DNA of 64,000 bases from the NCBI RefSeq assembly GCF_027942865.1, contig NC_134521.1:21330449-21394448 (forward strand), in the 5' to 3' direction. The position numbers and the translations under genes are program-made. Position 1 is the first letter of the stretch. Every line of letters begins with the position of its first letter. Under the pieces are notes generated by a model. That model was not told where the DNA came from. It did no database searches and saw nothing but the letters and a program-made list of their open reading frames with translations. This stretch comes from Odontesthes bonariensis (taxonomy: Eukaryota; Chordata; Actinopteri; Atheriniformes; Atherinopsidae). Below are positions 1-12,900 of the stretch, one piece after another.

Positions 1-1032
<1,032 letters not shown>

Positions 1033-1059
1033 TTAACTCCTCTCTATTCAGAATCATAA

Positions 1060-1990
1060 CGAAGGGAAACCATCGCTTTTCTCTGTCATCATCATCGTCA
1101 AAAATCCGCACTTACTCCCAAAATACCCGTCCTGAAACGGTCGGGATTAGGCCATGATAATAATCCATAATAATCCACAGATTATTCACGAAGCAAACCT
1201 CAAAAAATAGGGTAGTTAATGGGACCTATTTCAGAGGATGAAGTTGCTCCAGCTGGCTGCACCAGTTCATCTCTGAGAGTCACAGCATCAGGAGTATAAA
1301 CACAACGGGGGTCAAAACTAATCTCATTTATAACGTGTCGTTTTTTTCCAGCGTGTCTTCCAACTTTTCCCGATCGGGCTGGAAACTTTGAGGCGGCCTG
1401 GTGACAACTTTTGAAGTAAACCACAATTATCCACGGTCCAGAGAACACGGACGGACGGTGCTGGTCCTCTCTCCGCGGCTGCTGCTCGGTCTTTACCCCG
1501 ACAGAAGCGGCGGTGTGGCTCCCTAAATCCACAAACCTGCACGAAAAACCAACCCAAAGACGCGAACGTCTCTGGAGCTCCGGTGTTTCCCGGTAAAAAG
1601 CGGTCCGAGCGGCTACAAAAATTCCTCCAAATTCCCCAGACGGAGCTCGCCTCCTCTCTCCTACCACCAGGCCACCATGTTTAGCAACAGTAACCGATGC
1701 TAGCCGCCAGCCCCGGGGTAACGAACGCTCTGAACCACCCTCGGAGAAGAAAGTAATGAGCGAATCCACAGCCGTTGAAATCCCGTCAATCCACCACAAA
1801 CTTCTCTGTTGTCTTGTTAAATTCTCCGTTCAAATGCAGTCGGGAGGATAGCTCCGGCTGCGGCGGTAAACTTCCCTCAGTCCCGACCACTTCGGTCAGC
1901 AAGTCATACTCATAATAGTCACTTAACAGTCTCACTTCCGGTTTCAAAATAAAACGAGTACGGACCAATTCAGTATACAAAATTAGACTT
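1060..1990 (-). promoter_or_regulatory. CpG-rich promoter/5'UTR region of the wwc1-like gene
   Basis: Immediately upstream (minus-strand sense) of the WW-domain start codon, the sequence turns GC- and CpG-rich, densest about 1360-1880 (for example gcggcggtgtgg and ctccgcggctgctgctcgg). The flanks are AT-rich. This is the usual look of a vertebrate CpG-island promoter. Open frames here are long because of the base composition and resemble no protein I know. The transcription start cannot be placed by eye. Confidence 0.5.
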
Positions 1991-2129
1991 CCTGTCAATA
2001 AACAACATCAGGATGATTTCAGCCTTTTTTCCTGACTGTCTTTATTTGTGGAATCAGACAACTTTTATTATTTTTTTCTATTTCAAGCTTTTTTTTATTG
2101 TTTTTAAAGGTTCATCTTTTTTTCAATAA

Positions 2130-2760
2130 TAAAAGAGATACAAAATTACCTCAAAGTGATTCAAAATTGATGCAAACTTTGAAAAAAATTAAAAAAAAAT
2201 CACAAAAAATAAAAAGGAACCATAAGGAGGTAACAGAAAACAGTCAAAAACCAGGTTCTAAAATGTCCAAAAAGAGATATAAAAGCATCGCAATGAGACG
2301 CAAAATGTTCTTAACAGAGCAGAGACAACCATAAAGAGATCCTAACAGACCGTACAGACACAAAGGTGAACACAGGAATAAAGAAGCCGTTATTAGATAG
2401 TATGAAGATGCAAAATTACCACAAAGAGAAACAAAAGCACCAAAATTAGACAAAACAATGTGCCACAAATCAGACAAAGACACAAATCAACCAAAATGAA
2501 GGTTGAAAAATGAGTGAAAAGAGACATAAAAAAATGCAAAGATGCACAAAATGTCTCAAACATATATATATACACAAACGATGTGACATAAAACCAGTAA
2601 AGATGAAACACCAACGTCAACTAACCCAAGCCATCAAAAAAGACTCAAATGAAGCACAGACAATGAAGCGGAGCCAAATTAACACAAAGTGAACAACATG
2701 TCGTCAGAACAGATCGAATCAGATGCAGGTTGACCACAGAGTCATAGGATACACAGACAG
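2130..2760 (+). repeat. Degenerate A-rich minisatellite (acaaaatnaccacaaagagac-like units)
   Basis: Repeated variants of 'caaaattaccacaaagaga' and 'agacacaaa' recur irregularly, giving a purine- and A-biased strand with short spurious frames on both strands. Units are too diverged to count. The stretch 2760-3540 holds poly-T and poly-A runs and nothing else I recognise. Confidence 0.45.
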
Positions 2761-3565
2761 ACACACAACAGCCATAATTGTCTCTGAATTTTTGAGCTAG
2801 TTGTGTTTTTTCTTCAGGCTGGATGTCTTCAGACTTTCATGAGTCTCTGCTAGGGGCAGAAAATCACGATGATCAGCCACAGCTCGACAGAATGTGACCT
2901 TTTGACATGTTTTTCAGCTTAAGTCAACACATCGTTAACCATAAAGCTCCTTTTTTTTTTTTAAACCAAGAAAAGTCTCAAACTGTTTAAAATTGTAATA
3001 AGTCTCTTGTTTTTCGGTTAATCTTTCAAAGGAATTACGTGATAAATTTCAAAGGACTTAATCAATTCACTATTTATTAATCTTGACTAATTGTTCATTT
3101 GATCAATGAACACTTTGTTCAAAAACAAAAGTAAGTGCGGTGACAGAAAAGGGATTTTTGTAACATCCTTGTTTTTATTTTACACAAACAAGCAGGTCAA
3201 TGTCGCCTCCTGGAGGCCAGTTGATGAACTGCTGCAGTTAGTTTTTGCAGGTTTTTCATACCTGAAACTCATCAGATTCTGATAAATAAAAAATTGAAGG
3301 GGATTAGTCCAAACAACTCTCTAAAATACATTTACCTGAACACAGAGGAATCCGGTATGGAAGGAGTTTAGGAAGAACTTTATTCCTCCCGATTTCTCTC
3401 TTTATTACCCAAAGGTGTGTTGTCACGTGGTGCTTCTTTCATTATAATGCCTTCAATAATCAATCCCTTACTGTTGTGGCTCTGTGTTGACAGCATCACA
3501 AAGTAATGCCCTGCAACTATTTTCAGTTTTTCTGCCAGGAAAAAAAACCCAGCAGATTAATTTAA

Positions 3566-4149
3566 AGGATAACTGCGGTATTTTCAACGTTAAGCCTCTT
3601 TTATGAGTCGTCTGCAATGTTTTAAAACCCCCCTCACCGCTTTTTTGATGTTTACTGCTGTCTCCGGTATTTGCCTAATTTTGATTCATCTCAACCTGCT
3701 TCAGAATGGCAAGTCATGTGCATGTCCAAAAAGGTCCGTAAAAGCACCATAAACGTCCGTTTTCAAAATCATCAACTCACCGGAGTGGTTACTGGTGTGC
3801 ACTGGTAATCCATATCAAATTTCGTTGCAAAAAGTTGCTTCTGTCGTGTTTTATTTGGCAGCTCGTTCATGCTCGCACTATTTTCTTAGCGGTGGCGGAG
3901 TAATATCAACGAACATCCAGTCTTCAATAGAACTCAATGGGATTACCAATGCACACCAGTAACCACTCCGGTGAGTTGACCTTTTAGGACATGCGCATAA
4001 CTTGCCATTCTGAAGCAGGTTGAGAAGAATCAAAATTAGGCAAATACTGGAGACAGCAGTAAACATCAAAAAAGCGTTGAGGGGGGGTTCTAAAACATTG
4101 CAGACGACTCAGAAAAGAGGCTTAATGTTGAAAATACTGCAGTTATCCT
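3566..4149. mobile_element. Foldback miniature transposon flanked by TTAA
   Basis: The element starts aggataactgc and ends with its reverse complement gcagttatcct. Each end abuts a TTAA (3562-3565 and 4150-4153). The inverted arms are very long: roughly 3566-3813 pairs with 3938-4149 at high identity. The left arm carries about 35 extra bases (near 3735-3770) absent from the right. TTAA target duplication with AGG... ends fits Kolobok/T2-type elements; piggyBac also uses TTAA but usually has CCC ends. No protein is encoded. The superfamily is inferred. Confidence 0.78.
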
Positions 4150-4601
4150 TTAAAGAAACTTATACAACTTTTGAAACAAAACAGTCAAGACTTCGTGAAA
4201 CAGGTCTTTGAAAAAAATCTTAGAAATGTTTCCTGTGTATTAACCCACAGAAATATTCTCTTTAACCCTTTAGACCTAACTTTAGAGAAGTCATTGAGAC
4301 GTCACCCACCGGTTCATCAACTGCTGTTCTCCTCTTGTTCAGCATTTAGTATAAAGGCTGGAGTAGAAGGTCCTCAGGACGGAGGTGTGTTAATGTTAGT
4401 CGTGCAATGATTAAGTTCCAGTTGGTTTCGTAGGTAGTTACCTTAGTTTTTTTTATTTTGGTTATTTTTCCTCCACAATGCACTTTTGCACGTCACTTTG
4501 CCGGTGTACAAAACAAAACTCAAGCATCAGGTGAAGTCCTGAGTCAAGCATCCTCCTTCTACCGCTCAGCCAAATCCAACAGTGCTCAGACCAAATATTG
4601 A

Positions 4602-4609
4602 CTGTCAAG
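4602..4609 (+). repeat. 8-bp target site duplication, left copy
   Basis: ctgtcaag occurs here and again at 8035-8042, directly outside the caggggcga / tcgcccctg inverted ends. An 8-bp duplication is the hAT hallmark. Confidence 0.85.
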
Positions 4610-5345
4610 CAGGGGCGAGGCTAGGGTATTTTTAGTGGTGCCAAGGCACCACCGTGAGATAGGTTGGCCCCCCCTGTCTCAGCACATTTGTTAAATATTA
4701 TATTATGCAAAAACACTTTTTTTTTGCTCAAGGATGCCATATTTTAGTGACCATTTTATTTATTTTAACTCTTTACTCCCAAAATAAATGTTGAGTTATC
4801 TTCAATATTTGTCTCAGGCTCTCTGTTATCCCTGTCAAAATTGAATGTTGGGGGGGGGGGGAAGGAAAACACTACTCAAAGCAAAACTAATACGGCTCCA
4901 AAATTTATAAATGTACTAGTTCGCCTCAATTAGTGAGAAATAATGTGCCTCTGTGAGCACTGGGGGCTGGGCTAGCCTGACTACGTCATACTCACGATTC
5001 TAGTCAGAATGTGAGTCTGATACCGCTCAATAGAGATTTGAGTATGGGGCGTGTTTCAACCGAACCAGGAGAAAAAATGCCTCTTCGCTCAATTGGATAG
5101 ACCTACAACCAATCAGAGCAACGTAGTATGTGACGTAGATTAAGCAACACACACATTTGTTGTAGGAAGGACGGCAAAAACATATTTTCTATCGATAAAA
5201 GCCTTTATCGCGTTCCTCTGTTCGTCTTTCAAAATGAATGTAGAACAGACTCAATGGCAGAATCTACACACCCTAGCTCTCCAGCGGCAGCCATGTTCAG
5301 CTCTTTAGTGACGTAGTCGATAATGTCCCTGTTGATCATCTGTCC

Positions 5346-7640
5346 ATGTGGTCAGACCTGCCAAGGGGGGGAAGGGCTGTGGCGCAGTATGCATCCTTGT
5401 ATGCTAATGCCAAGGATGCATACTGCGCCACAGCCCTTCCCCCCCTTGGCAGGTCTGACCACAACTTGGTCAGGATGACTCCCAGGTATGTCCCTCTTGT
5501 GAGTAGGCAGCCCGTGCGCACCAGGACAGTGAGGAGGTGTACACAGGAGGCGGCTGAGGCACTGCAGGACTGCTTTGGGTCAACAGACTGGGATGCACTC
5601 TGTGAGCCTCATGGGGAGGACATAGACAATATGACTGACTGCATCACAGACTACATCAGATTCTGTGAGGACACCGTCACGCCAGCCCGGACCGTGCGCT
5701 GCTTCTCCAACAATAAACCCTGGATTACCAGTGAGCTGAAGGCACTTCTAAACAGAAAGAAGATGGCTTTCAGGTGTGGAGACAGACAGGAGCAGAGGAG
5801 AGTGCAGCGGGAACTCAAAGAGACACTGAGGACATGCAGGGACAACTACAGGAGGAAGCTTGAGTCCAAACTCGAGCAGAACTGTGTGAGAGATGTGTGG
5901 ACTGGAATGAAACACATAACTGGGATGAAGGGGAAGGACACGCAGACATCAGGGAGCCTGGACAGGGCAAACCAGTTTAACCAGTTTTTTAACAGGTTTA
6001 GCTCATCTCCTGCCACCCCCCTGTCACCCCCATCCCCCCACACATCCACACTGTCCCAAGTTGCTCAACACACCTACCGGCATTCTCCTGCACGACACCT
6101 CTCCATCTGCCCCTCTCCCCCCTCCCCCTCCTCCTCCCCCTCCCCCCTCTCCTCCTCCCCCCTCACCTCCTCCCCCTCCTCCCTCTCCTCCTCCCCCCTC
6201 ACCTCCTCCCCCTCCTCCACTGCGGACAACAACACCAGCCCCCAGCTAACGGTGACTACAGGCCAGGTTAAGAGGCAGCTGGATAGACTACATCAGGGGA
6301 AGGCTGCAGGCCCTGACGGCATCACACCATGGATCCTGAGGACCTGTGCCAGCCAGCTGTCTCCTGTACTCGTACATCTGTACAACCTGAGCTTGAGTCA
6401 GGAGAGAGTCCCGTTGCTGTGGAAGACGTCACACGTGGTTCCTGTCCCCAAGAAGTCGAGGCCATCTGACCCAGAGGACTACAGACCGGTCGCTCTCACA
6501 TCTCATGTGATGAAGGTCATGGAGAGACTGGTCCTAGCCCAGCTGAGGCCTCAGGTGAGGACGTTTCTAGACCCCCTACAATTTGCCTACCAGCCCCACT
6601 TGGGAGTTGATGATGCTGTCATCTTCCTGCTGCAACGAGCCCACATGCACCTGGATGGTGGAGGAGACACTGTGAGAATCACATTCTTTGATTTCTCGAG
6701 TGCCTTCAACACCATCCAGCCCCTGCTACTGGGTGAGAAGCTGCGGGGGATGGGTGTCCACAACTCAGTGATCTCCTGGGTTACTGACTACCTGACAGGT
6801 CGGCCACAGTCTGTCCGTCTGGGCAGTGTCCTGTCTGATGTGGTGGTCAGTGACGTAGGAGCTCCACAGGGAACCGTGCTTTCTCCTTTTCTCTTCACCT
6901 TGTACACCACTGATCTCCAGTACAACTCTGAGTCATGTCACCTACAGAAGTTTTCTGATGACTCAGCTGTTGTCGGGTGTATAAGAGATGGAGAGGAGGG
7001 GGAGTACAGGACACTGGTGGACAACTTTGTGGAGTGGTCTGAACAGAATCACCTGAGGCTGAACGTCAGCAAGACCAGAGAGATGGTGATCGACTTCAGG
7101 AGGAAGAAGAAGACGCCTTCACAGCCGCTGAAGATCAAGGGGGAGGTGGTGGAAGAGGTTGAGGACTACAAATACCTGGGAGTGGTGATCGGCAACAGAC
7201 TGGACTGGGCATCCAACACTGACGCTGTGTGCAAGAAGGGGATGAGCAGACTTTATTTCTTAAGGAAGCTGAGATCCTTCAATGTGTGCAGCAGGATGTT
7301 GGAGACCTTCTACCACAGTGTTGTTGCCGGTGCCATCTTCTTTGCTGCTGTGTGTTGGGGAAGCAGCATCAGAGCCAGCGACTCTAACAGACTGGACAAA
7401 ATCATCAGGAAAGCCGGCTCTGTACTCGGACAAAAATTAGAGTCACTGGAAACCGTGGTGGAGAGGAGGACACGGAAGAAGCTGTTATCTATCATGGATA
7501 ACAAACAGCACCCTCTCCACCACACAGTGGACAGACAGCGGAGCACCTTCTCACACAGACTGCTTCAGCTCCGCTGTCGAAGGGACAGATACAGGAAATC
7601 TTTCCTGCCACATGCCATCACCCTGTACAATAACAGTTAA
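5346..7640 (+). pseudogene. LINE ORF2 fragment: endonuclease C-terminus and reverse transcriptase
   Basis: An uninterrupted 764-codon frame. The first ~20 codons are read through the inverted 5' duplication and are not genuine. Residues about 27-47 carry ALPPLGRSDHNLV, the endonuclease SDH block. A serine/proline-rich linker follows, coded by a CT-rich tract at 6110-6220. Then comes the reverse transcriptase: GKAAGPDGITPW, YRPVALTS, FFDFSSAFNTI, GAPQGTVLSPFLF and FSDDSA (the catalytic F/YxDD box with serine). The frame ends YRKSFLPHAITLYNNS. The frame is intact but lacks the N-terminal endonuclease and any ORF1, so it cannot move on its own. The open frame suggests a young insertion. Confidence 0.85.
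5347..5463. repeat. Perfect 53-bp inverted repeat with 11-nt loop at the LINE 5' end
   Basis: 5347-5399 is the exact reverse complement of 5411-5463, separated by tatgctaatgc. The right arm is the sense LINE sequence (coding KDAYCATALPPLGRSDH), so the left arm is an inverted copy of the first retained LINE bases. This is what a fold-back of the nascent cDNA would leave. Confidence 0.97.
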
Positions 7641-8479
7641 GTGTCATTATGGTATCTCAATACCATAACTGCATAACCGCACAACTGCATTGTTGCACTT
7701 TGATGTACATATATTTTTATTCATTTATTTTATAATTTATTTTATTTTATTTTATTATATTTCTATTCTTATTCTTACTGTCTGTACGCTGCTAATGCAA
7801 AATAATTTCCCAGCTGGGATGAATAAAGTAGTTCTATTCTATTCTATCATCGTATAAAGCCCGCCCTGGCAATCTGATTGGGTCGACCGATTCTTGGTCA
7901 GGCATAATGATTTCCCAACTGAGCAGAGCCAGACCGAACTTCCCGACCAAAACTTTTATGGGCGGGGCTAAGTTCGGCTGGCACCCAGGCTAGGGCTGGG
8001 CACCCCTAAGGACCAGATCCTAAAATCGCCCCTGCTGTCAAGCCCCTTAGAATTGTACTGAGTCAGTTATATGCTGTATTTACATTCATGTTTCAGTAAA
8101 TCACTGAAACTATTTCCTGTAAATATATAAAGAAATGAGGGGTGCTTTCTGACTTACTGTGGAACGGATCAAATCTTCTCGATCTTGTTTCCTCCTTTCA
8201 GATCTGATAGCGATTTAAATGACTCTTGACTGCAGGTGGAGCTCTGAGCTCTTCTCATGGAAGGTGCAGACCTCAGTCTCTAATGAGCTTCAGCACCCAT
8301 CACCTAAAACTGAGCTTATGTTTCACTTCAGATTCAACCCAATATCTCTTTGTTTTTCGACTCAAATTCATTAAATGTCATTTTTATTTTGTCTGACATC
8401 AGGATGCTTGTGATGCCTTCAAGTCCCGGTGAATAATTGACCCTCATCTGATATTTTGGGGGTATAATCACATTATTCT

Positions 8480-8812
8480 AACTTTAATGGGCTTTTATAG
8501 ATGTAAAAAAAAAAGAAGTATAAAGGAAATGAATAGTGGATAAAAAGAGGAGTAGATAGAAAATAGTCGCTTTCGTTCTCGCCGAAAAACCGCCTCGACA
8601 GGAGAGAAGCAAAGTTTCCGAGCTGCAGGGAACGCAGCGTTTCTTCCTTCACTCGCTTCCCCGAAACAAAAACAAGCAGAGAGCGCTCGGTTGCAAGCAG
8701 CGCGTGCAGCAGCGACAACCACGGAGGAGGAGGAGCCAGTCTCAGCGCCGTTGGTGTCCAGGAAGCAGGCAGCGAACCCCGGGTTGGACACGTCTCCAGT
8801 CCCCGGCCACAT
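8480..8812 (+). promoter_or_regulatory. CpG-rich promoter/5'UTR of arl10
   Basis: From about 8570 to the start codon the sequence becomes CpG-dense (ctcgccgaaaaaccgcctcg, gagcgctcggttgc, cccgggttggac), and this continues into exon 1. The interval 8043-8480 is ordinary AT-rich intergenic sequence. No TATA box or defined start site can be called. Confidence 0.5.
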
Positions 8813-8950
8813 ATGGTTCTCCTCCGGCACATCTCCGTCGCCCTGACCGCCGCCGTGGCCGCCCTTGGCTCCGCGCTCTTCATCGCCCTGAACTACTTCT
8901 ACAGGAGGCGAATATGGTCTCCACAGGCGGAATACTGCACGATCAAAGAG
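8813..8950 (+). CDS. arl10: arl10 exon 1 (membrane anchor)
   Basis: 46 codons, MVLLRHISVALTAAVAALGS onward, ending at AAAGAG|GTGAGA, phase 0. The N-terminal hydrophobic stretch followed by YFYRRR looks like a signal anchor. This ATG is the first in frame after the GC-rich leader. Confidence 0.9.
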
Positions 8951-9904
8951 GTGAGACTGCGTCTTCCTCTTTTAAACCCCCCTAATATTAAAAAACAAAC
9001 AAACAAAAAAAAACAAACATTTATCTTATTTAATGTGAAAGAAAACAGTTAAAGAAGCAGGTCCGGAGCCAGTTACCACATCCTGATTATGACTGTAGAT
9101 GGGATGAAGGTGAATAGTCATGTTTGATGGGTGAAAGCAGTGGCTTCAGTGGTGGTGATGAAGGCTGTCATGATGCTGAAGGTGACACTTAAAAACAAGA
9201 AGGTGAGAACGGTGAAAATTAAGCTCACAAAACTTACTGCAGGGGAAGATCAGTGGGTGGTCATCATGAAGACATGATGGTGGCTGGAAAACAAACGCAA
9301 TGAAGAGATCTGTGAAGTTGGACTAGAAGAACATGAAGATGTAGAAAATAAACAACAAAAACATGATGAGAGTGATGGAAGATGATGAGGGTGTCAACTG
9401 TCCATGATGGAGAAGAAGGAAACAAAGAAGATGAAGGAAGACGTGGTGGTGACGATGAGGAGGATGACCTCAGTGGTGAAGAAAAATTTATTCATATTTT
9501 TCTTCTGAGGACCACAAAATAAGCATTTTTTTCCTTTAAAAAAATAATAAAATAAATTAAAAAAAAAAAAAAAAAAAAAGGAACTTCAGAGCGATCCTAT
9601 TCTGAAAAAGTTGGGAAGCTGTGTAAAAGGTTAACAAAACCAGGATGAAATTAATTCCGAATCTCATCAATTAACATATTTTATTCACAACACAGAGAGC
9701 ATATTAAATGTTGAAAGTGAGTCTATTCACTGTTTTTATGAAAAGTTATGAGCTCATCTTGAATCTGACGACAGCAGCACATCTCAAAAGTGTTGGGATG
9801 GGGGCAACAAAAGGCAGGAAAAGTAAGTGGTGCTAAAAGGAAACAGCTGGAGGAACATGCTGCAACAAGGCAGGTTAAAACATAGGTCAGTAACACGATT
9901 GGGT

Positions 9905-9944
<40 letters not shown>

Positions 9945-12900
9945 AAAAATAAAAAGATCACCTTGGAGTGGCAGAGTCTCTCAGATAAAGATCAGCTGAG
10001 GTTCAGAAATTTGCATAAACTGGCAAATCGTAGAGAAATTTCAGAAAAAAAATGTTCCTCAGACTTTGAATATTCATCATCTACAGAACATGATATCATT
10101 AAAATATTCAGAGAATCTGGAAACAGGTTTTAGAGCAATATGCTCCCATTCGGATGTCGTCTTCTTCAGGGAAGGCCTTGCAGGACAATGTTAAACCACA
10201 TGCTGCATCTAGTCCGACAGCATGACTTCGTAGTAGAAGAACATCTGGACTGACCTGCTTTCAGTCCAGATGTTTCACCACCGGAAAACATTTAAAATAC
10301 AACAAAGAAGAGCCAGGACTGCTGAGCAGCTACAATCCTACATCAGACAAGAATGGGACAACATTCCTCTCCCAGAGGTCCAACAGCTGGTCTCCTCAGT
10401 TCCCAGATGTTTACAGACTGATGTTAAAAGAAGAGGGGATGCTAGACAGTGGGAAACATGGACCTGTCCTCATTTTTAATGAGACATGTTGCTGCAATTA
10501 AATTCAAGATGAGCAAATATTTTTCATGATATTTTTAGCTGTTCTGTTCTGAATAAAATATGAGATTCTGTGATGAAGGTTTTTCTCTCCCGCCAACTGG
10601 ATGTTTCCAACTTATTTCACCAGTCTGAATTAAATCGAACGTCAGGGTTTGTAAGATTTGTTTTAGTTTGGGATGTTTGATTTGACTCTACTTTGTGGAG
10701 CTGTTGCTCTTCACAGTCTCGTTCATTCTTTGCTGCCTTTAGTTTCTTGACTTTTATGTCCAGCCCACTTTTTCCAATCGTAGTCTGGCCTTTGCTTTGG
10801 TTTTATTTCTGTGAAGGGTTTACTTATGAGTGCATTCATTTAGTCCATGTGTATTTTGTTTGAGTGTTTATTCCCTTTTCTGAGATTCATTCCGTTTTGG
10901 TTTCTTTACCCTATTTTAGCTTCATGCGTCTGTTGACATTTTATTCCTTGTGTTTCCCCGTTTAGTTTCGAGTCATTTTCTCCGTCCTGATCTTAGCTCA
11001 GTTATCAGTAAGAACAGTCTTTATTGGGCAGGTATGTGCACACATACAATGAATCTGTCTTTGCTTAGCTCTCTATACAAGCATAAAAGACCATACACAT
11101 AACCTAAGTAAATAAAGAACAAACTAAGTATTGATATTTACAAGCAACAGTAGTGCAGTGGAGAGGACAGTTATGAGATGGAGAGCAGCGTAAACATGAT
11201 GGGTTGACATGAAATATATGGCTCTAACGGAAGAGTGGATGATATTTACATAATTACAGTGCAAATATGTGAATAAATAGTCTTATTTGTAGGAGAAGAG
11301 TTATGGTTATTCCATAGTAATAAAATCAAACTGGAGCTGGGAGTCAAACGCTGCTGCAAGATGCTTGTATGTACTCACCATTGGGACTTCTTCACCTCAA
11401 TAACATGAAACTAAACTGTGGAAGGGAAAGAAAGAAAAAAAACAAACCCTAAGCCCTAACAAAACCTGCGGTAGCACTACAGTGAGGCAAACCATGGAGT
11501 TGTAACAGCAAGGATCTTAGACTGACTGGTAAACTTGAGGCTAAAATACTGTGGTGAAGTGATTAGTGAATGAACAGCAGCTGAGACAATTATCACAGGT
11601 GAATGAGTGGAGCAAATGAGTGAAACATGTGAACCAGAAACCCACATAACCGAAAGGGAAACAAGACTAAAGACAAATCCCAAATCAAGACTTTACAAGA
11701 ATGAAACGTAATAACAGCCCATGATAAGATAGCAAGCAGGAAAGAACAAAACCCAGTAAAACCAAGACAAAACCAAACCAAAGTCCACAGAGATACCCAA
11801 AATCTTGACTAAATCAACACTAGTTATTCCAGAGAAATCTCGACAGCAGCAGTTCATAATCTAAACGTGGAAGTCGTAAATGGAGCAGGAGATGAAGGTG
11901 CAGTGGGCTGATAAGTGTGCAACAGCTCATGTCTTTTTCGCAAAGTCCATGCAGGCAGGAGAAGCAGCAGAAGAAGAGACTACTGCACCGCCGCGGTTTG
12001 AGGTTTGTCTCCCAGTGGGCCGGATTGAACCAGAAATACACGGCGGCGAGCCTCTAAACTCTAAAAGCAGCCGAGTTTATCTGCTGCCGTTAACAAACCG
12101 CACCGGAGGGCTGTGAAACATGTAATTCATCATCCAGATTTCTCTGATCTGACCTCTTTCGGCAGCAGTTTGAGTATAATTTTGTCAAGGAGTCAAATTG
12201 TAAAAGATGTAAAAATCCAAAGTTATTAAGACTTGATCACCCATCAGCTGTGTGAGGTGATGTCTTTCAGTGACGGGCTATGAATTGGCAGTAAATCAGC
12301 ACACCACATGAATGAAGACTAAGCTTGCGTGACTTTTAAAAATGGGAAGACTGACGTGGGCAGGTTCTCAGAGGGATTGTGGCGTCCCGGCCTTTGATGG
12401 TGAGCTGGCAGGGGTTTGAATGTGGCTGCTAACCTTTTCAGAGTCGGCTGCTTGTCCTCCTACAGACGCAGGAGGCTCAGTGAAAGACGAGTCTGCAGTA
12501 AAGCTGCAGTAAGAAGGAGCGGGGGTGTCGCTACACTGCTCTCTGAAGTCTTTTGTTAAAGAGTTTCATCTCTGGAGGTCTGCAGAGGCTAAATCATATT
12601 CCTGAACACTGAGGAGTGCACATATCATGAATGTGTAATGCATTCTGTTTGATGCATAATGATAATGCATAGCAATACAGTCAGTAAAACTCACAAGACA
12701 TGAACATCAAGTTGAGATATTTGCACTCCTAAATGGGCAAAGACCACAATCCACAATGTTTCAGTCAGATTATTTACTAATCAAAAATATAAGGGGTGAG
12801 TGCGATAAGATGAGCCAATTAGATTAGTTGGATTCGACTTTATTGTCATTGAAAGGTGCAGGACTTGTACAACGAAATTAAGTGCAAATCCAGTGTATGC

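Larger units (their letters stand above)
5341..7845 (+). mobile_element. 5'-truncated LINE (L2/CR1/Rex-like, Jockey group), third nesting level
   Basis: The copy begins in the C-terminal end of an endonuclease domain, contains a full reverse transcriptase, and ends with gaataaagta followed by an attct microsatellite tail near 7831-7845. Possible short target duplication atcatc at 5335-5340 and 7846-7851. The 5' end is an inverted duplication (see 5347-5463). Short simple-sequence tails and endonuclease plus reverse transcriptase layout fit the L2/CR1 group; the exact clade is not settled by eye. Confidence 0.8.
4973..7992. mobile_element. Second DNA element nested in the hAT (tagcctg ends)
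   Basis: The element begins tagcctgac and ends cccaggcta, giving short inverted ends. It is flanked by the 9-bp direct repeat gggctgggc (4964-4972 and 7993-8001). An 8-bp duplication with slightly different ends is equally possible, because the ends read as ctag palindromes. No transposase is visible. Its own sequence is about 4973-5340 plus 7852-7992; the middle is the LINE. Superfamily uncertain: hAT if the duplication is 8 bp. Confidence 0.68.
4610..8034. mobile_element. hAT-type DNA transposon (outer shell of a three-level nest)
   Basis: Terminal inverted repeats caggggcga...tcgcccctg are flanked by a perfect 8-bp duplication ctgtcaag. CAGGGGCG-type ends plus 8-bp duplications are typical of hAT elements. 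No hAT transposase frame is visible, so this copy is non-autonomous. Only about 360 bp at the left and 33 bp at the right belong to it; the interior was replaced by later insertions. Confidence 0.85.

Noticed and set aside
1200..1799. 199-codon minus-strand open frame upstream of the WWC-like exon
   Set aside because: It overlaps the CpG-rich leader; length follows from GC content, and the translation resembles no family.
6061..6249. Proline-only frame inside the LINE
   Set aside because: Alternate-frame shadow of the CT-rich linker in ORF2.
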